64,000 bases of DNA from contig NZ_AOPO01000015.1 in the NCBI RefSeq assembly GCF_000336575.1, positions 36,369 through 100,368 on the forward strand, in the 5' to 3' direction. A program made the position numbers and the translations under genes. The stretch's first letter is position 1. The number at the start of each line of letters is the position of its first letter. The stretch comes from Vreelandella titanicae BH1 (GTDB taxonomy: Bacteria > Pseudomonadota > Gammaproteobacteria > Pseudomonadales > Halomonadaceae). The notes under the pieces are model-generated. The model saw nothing but the letters and a program-made list of their open reading frames with translations. It ran no database searches and was not told the DNA's origin. This document shows positions 26,217-34,914 of the stretch, piece after piece.

Positions 26217-28639
26217 GCATCAGGCTCCATGCTGACTAACTGGCGTGGCCGCTCCACGTGGCTGAAATGACTCTGACTGATGGCTTCAGAAAGCGCGCTT
26301 AAGGGGGCAATTAAAGCATCCAGCAGTTGCTCTAAGGCATCCTGTGCCTCCGGTGTATCGGCTAGATGACTTAAGCGATCAATGTCGGCCAGGTGCAGTG
26401 CCGCATTGGCCTGAATTAATAGCCGCCGTTCGGCGTTACGGTAGGGCGATGAGCTGCCCGGCAGGCGATCCATCTGTCGTTCAATGCGCTTGAGCATATA
26501 GCCCACCGAGCGAGGATTGGTTTCATCGAACAGCAGTAGATCGAGAATCGCCGCAGGGTGAAGCTCACTGCGGTAGCGGCGGCGATAGGCGGTAAAGTTA
26601 TCGGTGGTGGCGAGCACGACTTCCCACAACGCCAGCCCCGGCGAGTGCGGCGCATTGAGGGTGAGCTTGAGCAGCGAGAGCAGTCCCAGCACGCGATCCA
26701 GGAAGCGGCCGATATCCATAAACCGCCAGCCGTAGTGATGGGGCATGGTTTCGTTACACAGCCCGAAGAAGGCGGCTAGCTGAGCAGACAGCCCTTCGCA
26801 AGCGCGCCGCGCCGCGCTTGCCCCCAAGCTGGGGTTGAAGGTAGCCATGCGCTGACGCAGTTGATGCACCACCCGCCAGGAGTCATCGCCTAAGTGGTCA
26901 CGCACGCTGCGTGCGTTGCGCATTAGTTGGGCAAACAGTGGCTGTAAGGCCTGGGGATCCACGTCATCAAACTGCGCCAGTAACGCGGCGCGCTTTAGAT
27001 CAAAACCAATCAAAGGTGCCTGTAGTCGCTGTTGGTCCTCTTCGTTTAGCGTGGTGATATCCAGTGCCAGCAGAAGTTCATCGAGCAGCTGATCGGCGAT
27101 CTCATCCTGGTCGTACTCCATTAGCCTCATTAGCGCTTCACGCAGAAGTCGCGCGCGGGTGTCTAAGCGCTCGCCGTAGCGGCCTAACCAAAACAGGCTT
27201 TCGGCTACTCGGCTGGGTAGGTCGGTGCCGTCACGGGTGGCCACCACCGGGCCGCGGGCCTGGCGGAGCTGGCTGACATGGGGCTGAGGAGAGGCTGCCG
27301 TAACCCAGACATCTTTAACGATGGTGCTGCTTAGTGATGGCAAGCCAGGTTCGCCAACCCAAGCTAAACCACCGGGCATTACTTGGTACTCGCCAGCCGC
27401 ACTATTTTTAGCAGCAGTGCTGCTTTTGGCAGTGGCATTGGGGGTGCGTGTTACAAAGCAGCGTAGGTTGAGCGTGGTGGGCTCCAGGCGCTGTAGGTGG
27501 CTATCAAAAACCGGCGCGGTGGCTGGCTGCGTCGTGGCATTGACGTTGGGCAGCAGCAGGGTCTCACCCAGAAGATGCTCGCACAGCATCGGTAAGTAGT
27601 CCGCTAACACCGGGGCTTCCAAAATGCCTACCCCCAAGGCGTTAGATAGCGCCACGCCGCCTGAGCGCATGGCCTGGAGTAGCCCGGGTACGCCCAGCTG
27701 CGAATCGCCGCGCAGTTCCAGCGGGTCGCAGTAAGCGTCGTCGCAGTGGCGCAGTATCACATCGACTGGCTGTAGACCGCCCAGGGTGCGCAGCCATACT
27801 TGGGTATCGCGTACGACTAAATCCTGGCCTTCTACCAGTGCAATATTGAGGTAATTGGCTAAATAGGCGTGCTCAAAATAGCGTGGGCTCCCCGGCCCCG
27901 GCGTTAATAAGATAAGCGTGGGGTTATCGCGATGCTGATAGGCCATGGCGATCAGCGTGCGGTGGTGTAGGTCAAGAAACCCCGCTAGCCGCTTTAAGGG
28001 TGCATTGCGATACATATCCGGCAGGGCGCGGGCCATCAGTATACGGTTTTCGAGCGCAAGCCCAGTACCGGATGGCGCCTGTAGGCGGTCTGCCAACACC
28101 CGCCACTGGCCCTGAGTATCCTGAATCACATCCACACCGTGGAAAATAATCGGCGCGCGGTCATTGGGCAGCGACTGGTGGCAGGGCAGTAATAAATGCG
28201 CTGAGGCAAGCAGCTCTTGGGTGGGGAGTAGTCCAGCCTCAAAGAGCGTTTTGGGCCCATAGATATCGTCGTAGAGGGCGCTCAGCAGACGACTGCGCTG
28301 GATTAGCCCCGCTTCTAATGCTTGCCACTGTGGTTCATCAATCACCCAGGGTAGCGGGTCGAGCCGCCACGAACGCCCCTGGGTTTCATCATGCATATTG
28401 AAAATTACGCCGTTTTCAGCCAGTAGGCGCTGAATCTCGTCATGCTGCTGGTGACGACCCGTCGGGCCCAGGCCCTCCAATGAGCCGAGTAAGCTCTGCC
28501 AGCCAGGGCGTAACTGCCCCTGGCCATCGAGCATGGCGTCGAACGTGCCGGGCTGTCCCTTGCCTAGCTGGTGTAAGTAATCCTCAACGAGCCCGTTAGC
28601 CACGGGCGCGAGAAGTGAGGGAGAGACAGGGGCCGTCAT
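26213..28639 (-). CDS. Circularly permuted ATP-grasp / alpha-E fusion protein
   Basis: An 808-residue fusion. Residues 1-470 match the circularly permuted type 2 ATP-grasp family (ADRLQAPSGTGLALENR, LTPGPGSPRYFEHAYLA, GVPGLLQAMRSGGVALSNALGVGI). Residues 475-800 are an alpha-E domain (RVAESLFWLGRYGERLDTRARLLREAL). Compared with the free ATP-grasp protein at 32418, about 60 residues are missing between PNV (364-366) and the NLRCF strand (about 391-395), precisely where that protein has its VVKPANESGGYG lysine and glycine loop. A low-complexity Ala/Ser/Thr linker stands nearby. The ATP-grasp half may therefore be inactive and serve as a scaffold. Confidence 0.88.
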   Translation of the reverse strand: MTAPVSPSLLAPVANGLVEDYLHQLGKGQPGTFDAMLDGQGQLRPGWQSLLGSLEGLGPTGRHQQHDEIQRLLAENGVIFNMHDETQGRSWRLDPLPWVIDEPQWQALEAGLIQRSRLLSALYDDIYGPKTLFEAGLLPTQELLASAHLLLPCHQSLPNDRAPIIFHGVDVIQDTQGQWRVLADRLQAPSGTGLALENRILMARALPDMYRNAPLKRLAGFLDLHHRTLIAMAYQHRDNPTLILLTPGPGSPRYFEHAYLANYLNIALVEGQDLVVRDTQVWLRTLGGLQPVDVILRHCDDAYCDPLELRGDSQLGVPGLLQAMRSGGVALSNALGVGILEAPVLADYLPMLCEHLLGETLLLPNVNATTQPATAPVFDSHLQRLEPTTLNLRCFVTRTPNATAKSSTAAKNSAAGEYQVMPGGLAWVGEPGLPSLSSTIVKDVWVTAASPQPHVSQLRQARGPVVATRDGTDLPSRVAESLFWLGRYGERLDTRARLLREALMRLMEYDQDEIADQLLDELLLALDITTLNEEDQQRLQAPLIGFDLKRAALLAQFDDVDPQALQPLFAQLMRNARSVRDHLGDDSWRVVHQLRQRMATFNPSLGASAARRACEGLSAQLAAFFGLCNETMPHHYGWRFMDIGRFLDRVLGLLSLLKLTLNAPHSPGLALWEVVLATTDNFTAYRRRYRSELHPAAILDLLLFDETNPRSVGYMLKRIERQMDRLPGSSSPYRNAERRLLIQANAALHLADIDRLSHLADTPEAQDALEQLLDALIAPLSALSEAISQSHFSHVERPRQLVSMEPDA

Positions 28640-28702
28640 TATCCTTGTAATCCTAAGCAGTAGGAGGCGGATTATCCTGCACTAGTCGCTAAGAGAAAAG
28701 CA

Positions 28703-31700
28703 TTAGCTAGGCGTCCAGCGCAGGTCGAGGGTCTGCGGCAGTTCCAGGCTGGGGGTTTCCAGCTTGGGAACCTGATGGCCATGACTATGGCCGCTGTCAC
28801 TAAAACGCCCCAGTCTTCGCGCTTCGGCTTCAAACGCATTGACCGGGAAGGTATCGAAATTACGCCCTGTGGGGTGCACTACGTAGTAAGTACAGCCCGC
28901 GACTGAGCGCTGGTTCCAGGTGTCGATCACATCAAACACCAGCGGCGCGTGAATGGGGATCTGCGGATGCAGCGCCGAGGGCGGCTGCCAAGCGCGGTAA
29001 CGCACCCCGGCCACCGCTTCGCCGTTTCTGCCGGTAGCTGAAAGGGGCACCCGGCGGCCGTTGCAGGTCACCACATAGCGGTCACCGCTCATGCCACTCA
29101 CCTTGACTTCCAGGCGCTCCACTGAGGAATCCACGTAGCGGGCAGTGCCGCCAGCTGAGGCCTCTTCGCCCAATACATGCCAGGGTTCGATGGCTTGGCG
29201 CAGCTCAATATCCAGCATGGGGGTGTGCAAGCGTCCGTGCAGCGGGAAGCGAAACTCCAGGAAGGGGGCGAACCACTCTAGATCAAAATCGAAGCCGTGG
29301 TGGCGCAAGTCACCCAGCACGTCGTCAAGGTCGCTCCAGAGGTAGTGGGGAAGCATCCAGCGATCCTGCAAGGCGCTGCCCCAGCGCACCGGTTTGGCTC
29401 GGTAGGGCGTTTTCCAGCAGCGGGCTACCAGTGCGCGGATCAGCAGCATCTGCATCAGCCCCATGCGGGCATGGGGTGGCATCTCAAAGCCGCGTAGTTC
29501 CAGTAAGCCGAGGCGACCGCTGTCGCTATCCGGCGAGTAGAGCTTGTCGATACAGAATTCGGCGCGGTGAGTATTGCCGGTTAAGTCGGTGAGCAGGTGG
29601 CGCAATAAGCGATCGACCAGCCAGGGCTGCACCACTTCGCCTTCGGGCATTTGCTGTAGGGCGATCTCCAGCTCATAGAGGGCTTCATGGCGAGCTTCAT
29701 CCACCCGCGGCGCCTGGCTGGTGGGGCCAATAAACAGACCCGAAAACAGGTAAGAGAGACTCGGGTGGTGCTGCCAGTAGGTGACTAAACTGGCGAGCAG
29801 ATCCGGACGACGCAAAAACGGTGAATCGTCAGGCGTCAACCCGCCCAGGGTGACATGGTTGCCACCGCCGGTACCGGTGTGGCGGCCATCGAGCATAAAC
29901 TTTTCAGTGCCCAGGCGGGTTTCACGGGCTTCCGCATACAGCCGTTCGGTTTGTGCAACCAGGGTTTGCCAACTGGCCGCAGGCATAATATTCACTTCGA
30001 TCACGCCTGGGTCGGGGGTGATCATAAAATTTTCCAGACGCGGATCCCGAGGTGGCGAGTAGCCCTCTATCATGACCGGGCAAGCGAGTTCCTTGGCGCA
30101 CTCCTCAACGGTGCTAAGTAGATCCAGGTAGTGCTCTAAGCCGGTCAGCGGGGGCAGGAAAATATTTAGGCGACCATCCCTTGGCTCCACACATAGGCTG
30201 GTGTGAATAACATTACTTTCCCTATCGCTGTTTGCCTGGGGCTGCTGTTGAACGGATTCGCCCTCGGGGTGTGATGGGCTCGGGTGGCTTGAGCGCCCCA
30301 AGCGTTCGGCATCACTGATATGTAGCTGTTCGGCGTTGCGGCGGGCAACTTCACCGTGAATATCACCCAGCTCAGGCCGAGGAGCGAACAGCGATTCAGG
30401 CTGCGGCTGCTCCTCTGGGTCAGCCCAGGGAAGCGTTGAAAGGGGTAAGCGTAGGCCCATGGGCGAATCGCCGGGCACCAGAAATAAGTGGTCGCGCTTG
30501 AGCGGCCAGCGGCCGCTCTCCCAGCGGTGGGCTTGGCTGATCGAGTGGCGCAGCGGCAGGGCGTAGCCCACGACTTCGTCTAACCCCTGCTCCAATAAGC
30601 GAGCTAAACGGTGGCGTTCGGCGTCATCTTTTAGATTGGCTTCGCGTGGGTCGACATTGACCGGCAGCGATTGCTCTTTCCAGAGGTAGTAGTAGGCATC
30701 TTCATACGCCGGAATCCAGTAGCGCTCAGCCACGCCCAGGCGTTCGCTAAGTGCTTTGGTAAAGCGTTGGGCAGTGGTGTCATCCACGGCTACCTTGGGG
30801 GCGCCTTCCATACAAGCTAGCCATTTTGGATCTCGCCATAGCGGCACGCCATCTTTCCGCCAATAGCAGGCCAGCGCCCAGCGCGGTAACGGTTCACCGG
30901 GGTACCATTTGCCCTGCTGTTGCTGAATAGCGCTGCCGGGCTCATAGGCGGCTTGCAGCCGGGTTAGCAGTGCCTCGGCGCGCTCGCGCTTGTGCTCACC
31001 TAACGCTTCGGTATTCCACTGTGGGCTCTCCATATCGTCGACGGATACAAACGTGGGTTCGCCCCCCATAGTAAGGCGAACGTCCTGCTGTAAGAGTTCA
31101 GCGTCCACTTGGTCGCCCAGCGTGCAGATACGGTGCCACTGTTCATCGCTATAGGGCTTGGTGACCCGTGGGTCTTCATGGATGCGCTCGACCTCCATGG
31201 TCACATCAAAGGTGACTTCACACTTATCCGAAAATCCGGTGATGGCCGCGGCGCTACCCGTCGTCGGAGTGGCGGCGAGGGGAATGTGTCCTTCGCCAGC
31301 GAATAGACCTGAGGTGGGGTCAAGGCCTACCCAGCCGGCGCCGGGCAGGAAGACTTCGGTCCAGGCGTGCAGGTCGGTGAAGTCCACCTCGCTGCCGCTA
31401 GGGCCGTCCAGCGCTTTAACATCTGACTTGAGCTGAATGAGATAGCCGGACACAAAACGAGCGGCGAGGCCCAGATGGCGGAAAATTTGCACCAGCAGCC
31501 AGGCACTGTCGCGGCAGGAGCCGCTGGCGAGTGTCAGCGTCTCTTCGCAGCTCTGGACACCGGGCTCCAGGCGCACTAGGTAACCGATGTCATTCTGCAG
31601 GCGTTGATTAAGCGCGACCAGAAAATCGACGGTGGTAGTCGGTTCACGGGGAACGGCTTTGAGCCACTCCATCAGCCGTGGCCCTGATTCGGTTATTTCA

Positions 31701-32053
31701 AGATAGGGGCTTAGTTCTTGGCGCAGCGCTTCTGGGTAAGCAAAGGGAATCGTTTGCGCAATATCGTCCAAAAAGAAATCGAACGGGTTGATCACCGTCA
31801 TCGGGGCGATTAGCTCGACGGCAATGGTTAACTCTTGGCGCGGTTCAGGGAACACCACACGGGCATTGAAGTTGCCAAACGGATCCTGTTGCCAGTTTAA
31901 AAAGTGGTCATCGCCGGAGAGTTTGAGCGAGTACGACTCAATGTGAGTGCGGCAATGGGGCGCTGGGCGCAGTCGAATAACATGGGGCGAAAGACGCACC
32001 GGGCGGTCAAAGTGGTACGTCGTACGATGATACAAGGCAACGCGAATGGTCAT
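28703..32053 (-). CDS. Transglutaminase-like / DUF2126 putative amidoligase
   Basis: This 1116-residue protein has an N-terminal transglutaminase-like half with an intact triad (Cys180 in ASGSCRDSAW, His229 in DLHAWTEV, Asp245 in LDPTSG) and a long DUF2126 region with EVNIMPA, GRHTGTGGGNHVTLGG and ARMGLMQMLLIRALVARCW segments. DUF2126 is described as a putative amidoligase of the glutamine-synthetase/GCS type. A Pro/Gln/Ser-rich linker (about residues 580-610) precedes the DUF2126 catalytic part. It is the first gene of the minus-strand operon, 63 bases before the ATP-grasp/alpha-E fusion. Confidence 0.9.
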   Translation of the reverse strand: MTIRVALYHRTTYHFDRPVRLSPHVIRLRPAPHCRTHIESYSLKLSGDDHFLNWQQDPFGNFNARVVFPEPRQELTIAVELIAPMTVINPFDFFLDDIAQTIPFAYPEALRQELSPYLEITESGPRLMEWLKAVPREPTTTVDFLVALNQRLQNDIGYLVRLEPGVQSCEETLTLASGSCRDSAWLLVQIFRHLGLAARFVSGYLIQLKSDVKALDGPSGSEVDFTDLHAWTEVFLPGAGWVGLDPTSGLFAGEGHIPLAATPTTGSAAAITGFSDKCEVTFDVTMEVERIHEDPRVTKPYSDEQWHRICTLGDQVDAELLQQDVRLTMGGEPTFVSVDDMESPQWNTEALGEHKRERAEALLTRLQAAYEPGSAIQQQQGKWYPGEPLPRWALACYWRKDGVPLWRDPKWLACMEGAPKVAVDDTTAQRFTKALSERLGVAERYWIPAYEDAYYYLWKEQSLPVNVDPREANLKDDAERHRLARLLEQGLDEVVGYALPLRHSISQAHRWESGRWPLKRDHLFLVPGDSPMGLRLPLSTLPWADPEEQPQPESLFAPRPELGDIHGEVARRNAEQLHISDAERLGRSSHPSPSHPEGESVQQQPQANSDRESNVIHTSLCVEPRDGRLNIFLPPLTGLEHYLDLLSTVEECAKELACPVMIEGYSPPRDPRLENFMITPDPGVIEVNIMPAASWQTLVAQTERLYAEARETRLGTEKFMLDGRHTGTGGGNHVTLGGLTPDDSPFLRRPDLLASLVTYWQHHPSLSYLFSGLFIGPTSQAPRVDEARHEALYELEIALQQMPEGEVVQPWLVDRLLRHLLTDLTGNTHRAEFCIDKLYSPDSDSGRLGLLELRGFEMPPHARMGLMQMLLIRALVARCWKTPYRAKPVRWGSALQDRWMLPHYLWSDLDDVLGDLRHHGFDFDLEWFAPFLEFRFPLHGRLHTPMLDIELRQAIEPWHVLGEEASAGGTARYVDSSVERLEVKVSGMSGDRYVVTCNGRRVPLSATGRNGEAVAGVRYRAWQPPSALHPQIPIHAPLVFDVIDTWNQRSVAGCTYYVVHPTGRNFDTFPVNAFEAEARRLGRFSDSGHSHGHQVPKLETPSLELPQTLDLRWTPS

Positions 32054-32417
32054 GAGCCACCCTCAAAAGAACCGTTATTAACCGGCTGGTCGGTTGGGTT
32101 AAGGAATAACCGAACGTTTCGCAAGTATCGTTCCACTTTTACTTTTTTGCAGCCGCTATCTTAACTAAGACGTTTAACTAAAGTGGAAAGCGCTTTGCGC
32201 ACCAATTTGACGCCACTTTTATGCACCAATGCGGCGCATAAAAGCGCTTTAATTTTCTCGTGCTCTCTGTCAAGTAGCGTTTAAGTAAGTGAACGTTGAA
32301 ATATCGCAAAAGATGGTACGCATTTTGCTCTCAATTGTTTGATTGTTTTGCACGCGGCAGGCCTACACTGAGCATTGAGGAAGTTGCCGCTTCCACCCCA
32401 GCGCCAGGAGAGCGCCC
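32054..32417. promoter_or_regulatory. Divergent control region of the two amidoligase operons
   Basis: This 364-base spacer has no gene. It contains two copies of the perfect palindrome AAAGCGCTTT (32187-32196, 32241-32250). CCACTTTT occurs twice (32133-32140, 32213-32220) with its complement AAAGTGG between them (32180-32186). TTTTATGC/GCATAAAA form an inverted repeat (32217-32224, 32236-32243). Such clustered repeats between divergent operons suggest regulator binding. I cannot name the regulator, and promoter elements are not clear. Confidence 0.5.
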
Positions 32418-33899
32418 ATGAGCCAAGTGAATTGGAATAACTATGCGTGTCGTGATTACTACGATGAGCTGATGGCCGCTCCCGGTCAGCCACGCGAGTC
32501 AGCGGGTGAATTGTGCAACATGTTGGCAAGGTTTAGCGCCGAGGAGTTAGCGGAGCGAAAAACCGCGGCGGAGATCGCTATTCGTACCATGGGGATTACC
32601 TTCACCGTCTACTCTGAAGGCGCGATGATTGACCGTGCCTGGCCCTTTGATATTGTGCCGCGAATCATTCCCGCCAGTGAGTGGCGTAAAACCGAGGCAG
32701 GCCTTAAGCAGCGCGTGCAGGCGCTGAATCTATTTATCGATGACCTTTACCATGATCAAAAAGTCATTAAGGACAAAGTACTGCCCGCCGAGGTGCTGGC
32801 ACAATCGGTTAATTTCCGCCCCCAGTGTGTTGGCATTAACCCCCCTCACGGCGTATGGGCTCATGTATGTGGCTCTGACCTGGTGCGCGATGGCGACGGG
32901 ACGCTCTACGTGCTGGAGGATAACTTACGCATTCCTTCCGGTGTCTCCTACATGCTGGAAAACCGCAATGTCACCAAGCGGGTACTGCCGGAGTTGTTCG
33001 CCTCAGGCAAGATTTTGCCCGTTGATGACTATGTGGCTCAGCTTTACGACATGCTGGCGGCGATGTCGCCAAGGCCAGGTGATGACCCCCAGGTAGTGGT
33101 ACTGACCCCCGGGATCTACAACTCTGCCTATTTTGAGCACGCCTATCTTGCCCAGCAAATGGGCGTCGAGCTGGTGCAGGGAAGTGATCTACTCGTTGAT
33201 GACGATGATGTGGTGTACATGCGCACCGTGGAAGGGCTACGCCGGGTCGATGTTATTTACCGCCGTGTAGACGATGAGTTTCTCGACCCGGAAGCATTTA
33301 ACCCGGAATCCATGCTGGGGGTGGCGGGCCTAATGCGCGCCTGGCGGGCGGGGAAAGTAGCACTTGCCAATGCTCCGGGGGCCGGCGTGGCGGACGATAA
33401 GGTCGTTTACGCCTTTGTTCCCGCGTTGATTCGCTACTACCTCGATCAAGAGCCGCTGATCCCCAACGTGCCCAGCTACCTGTGTATGTTCGAGGACGAT
33501 CGCCGCTATGTACTCGACCACCTGGATGAATTGGTAGTGAAACCGGCCAATGAGTCGGGGGGCTACGGCATGCTCATTGGCCCACGCTCAACCAAAGAGA
33601 CCCGCGAAGAGTTTGCCCGCTTGATTAAGGCGAACCCGCGCAACTATATGGCTCAACCGACCCTGGCACTGTCGACCACGCCTACGCTGGCGAATGGATT
33701 ACCGCAGCCGCGCCATGTGGATTTGCGCCCCTTCATTCTGTCGGGGCCAGAAATCCACGTCACCACCGGTGGACTAACCCGCGTGGCATTGATAGAGGGT
33801 TCGTTGGTGGTGAACTCTTCTCAAGGTGGCGGCAGTAAAGACACCTGGATTGTAGAAACCGACGATAAGGCGGCAGCGGCCGCGGTGAAAGGAGCCTAA
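32418..33899 (+). CDS. Circularly permuted type 2 ATP-grasp protein
   Basis: This 493-residue protein has the complete family signature: LEDNLRIPSGVSYMLENR, LTPGIYNSAYFEHAYLAQQMGVELVQGSDL, GVAGLMRAWRAGKVALANAPGAGVADDK, and an intact nucleotide-binding segment with Lys375 (VVKPANESGGYG) and the FILSGPEIHVTTGGLTRVAL strands. ATP-grasp enzymes join a carboxylate to an amine through an acyl phosphate, so this is the likely ligase of the plus-strand operon. AGGAGAG precedes ATG 32418. The alpha-E gene follows four bases later. Confidence 0.92.
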   Translation: MSQVNWNNYACRDYYDELMAAPGQPRESAGELCNMLARFSAEELAERKTAAEIAIRTMGITFTVYSEGAMIDRAWPFDIVPRIIPASEWRKTEAGLKQRVQALNLFIDDLYHDQKVIKDKVLPAEVLAQSVNFRPQCVGINPPHGVWAHVCGSDLVRDGDGTLYVLEDNLRIPSGVSYMLENRNVTKRVLPELFASGKILPVDDYVAQLYDMLAAMSPRPGDDPQVVVLTPGIYNSAYFEHAYLAQQMGVELVQGSDLLVDDDDVVYMRTVEGLRRVDVIYRRVDDEFLDPEAFNPESMLGVAGLMRAWRAGKVALANAPGAGVADDKVVYAFVPALIRYYLDQEPLIPNVPSYLCMFEDDRRYVLDHLDELVVKPANESGGYGMLIGPRSTKETREEFARLIKANPRNYMAQPTLALSTTPTLANGLPQPRHVDLRPFILSGPEIHVTTGGLTRVALIEGSLVVNSSQGGGSKDTWIVETDDKAAAAAVKGA

Positions 33900-33903
33900 C
33901 GCC

Positions 33904-34914
33904 ATGCTGTCACGCGTTGCAGAGAACCTCTACTGGATGGCGCGCTATATTGAACGTGCGGAAGACACTGCCCGTTTGCTGAGTGTCAATAGCCACCTTA
34001 TGCTCGATTTGCCGGGGCGCCTGCCGTTAGGTTGGGCACCGCTTATCGAAATGACCGGCAGTCTGGAAGCCTTTACCGCACGCCATAAAGACTTTGATGA
34101 ACGCAATGTGGTGCACTTTTTATGCGCTGATACTGACAATGATATTTCGATTATCTCTGCGCTTGCCAGTGCCCGTGAGAACCTCAGAACCACTCGGGAT
34201 GTGGTGCCCCGGGAGATTTGGGAAGAGGTTAACCAGCTCTATCTGAGCGTGGCCGATCATGCCGAAAACGGTGTTAGTCCACGCCGTCGCGATAGCTTTC
34301 TCAAAAGCGTCATCCGTAGCTGCCAGGCGTTGACGGGCCTGATTGAAGGCACGTTAAGCCATGGCCCTGCGCGTACCTTTATTGAGCTGGGGCGTCAGTT
34401 AGAGCGGGCCGATATGACTACTCGCATCGTGGATGTGCGCTCTGCCAGCCTGCTGCCGCAAAACCCTGAAGAGCTGCTGCCGTTTGAAAACCTGCAGTGG
34501 ATGAGCGTACTCAAATCGCTCACCGCCTACCAAATGTACCGTCAGCAGGTACGCTTACGCGTTCGGGGCCCTGATGTGCTGCGCTTTTTGCTGCAAGATC
34601 CTAATCTGCCACGCTCCATTGCCTGCAGCTTGGAGACGCTGGGCCATGAGCTGACGCTACTGCCAAGACAGGATCGACCGGCAGCGACCGTTTCACTGGT
34701 GCGCGCCGATGTGGTGGATGCTGATATTCAAGCGCTGGCCCACTCACCCAGCAAGCTGCACCTGTTTATCGACGAACTGCAGATCGGCTTTGCCGCTATC
34801 CACGATACGCTTAGCGCAACCTACTTTGTGAATGACGACAGCGTGCCCCGCGTCACCCAAAACCAGAGTCAGAGCCAGAGTCAAAGCCACGCAGGGGATA
34901 ACGATAACGACTAA
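33904..34914 (+). CDS. Alpha-E domain protein
   Basis: This 336-residue, mostly helical protein opens with MLSRVAENLYWMARYIERAEDTARLL, the alpha-E signature, and keeps the second conserved part (ARTFIELGRQLERADMTTRIVDVR). Alpha-E proteins occur with permuted ATP-grasp and transglutaminase genes and have no proven activity. It starts four bases after the ATP-grasp stop. The extreme C-terminus carries a short Gln-Ser repeat and an acidic Asp/Asn tail. Its stop overlaps the convergent metallopeptidase gene by four bases. Confidence 0.9.
   Translation: MLSRVAENLYWMARYIERAEDTARLLSVNSHLMLDLPGRLPLGWAPLIEMTGSLEAFTARHKDFDERNVVHFLCADTDNDISIISALASARENLRTTRDVVPREIWEEVNQLYLSVADHAENGVSPRRRDSFLKSVIRSCQALTGLIEGTLSHGPARTFIELGRQLERADMTTRIVDVRSASLLPQNPEELLPFENLQWMSVLKSLTAYQMYRQQVRLRVRGPDVLRFLLQDPNLPRSIACSLETLGHELTLLPRQDRPAATVSLVRADVVDADIQALAHSPSKLHLFIDELQIGFAAIHDTLSATYFVNDDSVPRVTQNQSQSQSQSHAGDNDND

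Noticed and set aside
34860..34890. Gln-Ser repeat at the end of the free alpha-E protein
   Set aside because: Only about four short imperfect units; noted in the gene entry but too brief to claim as a variable locus.
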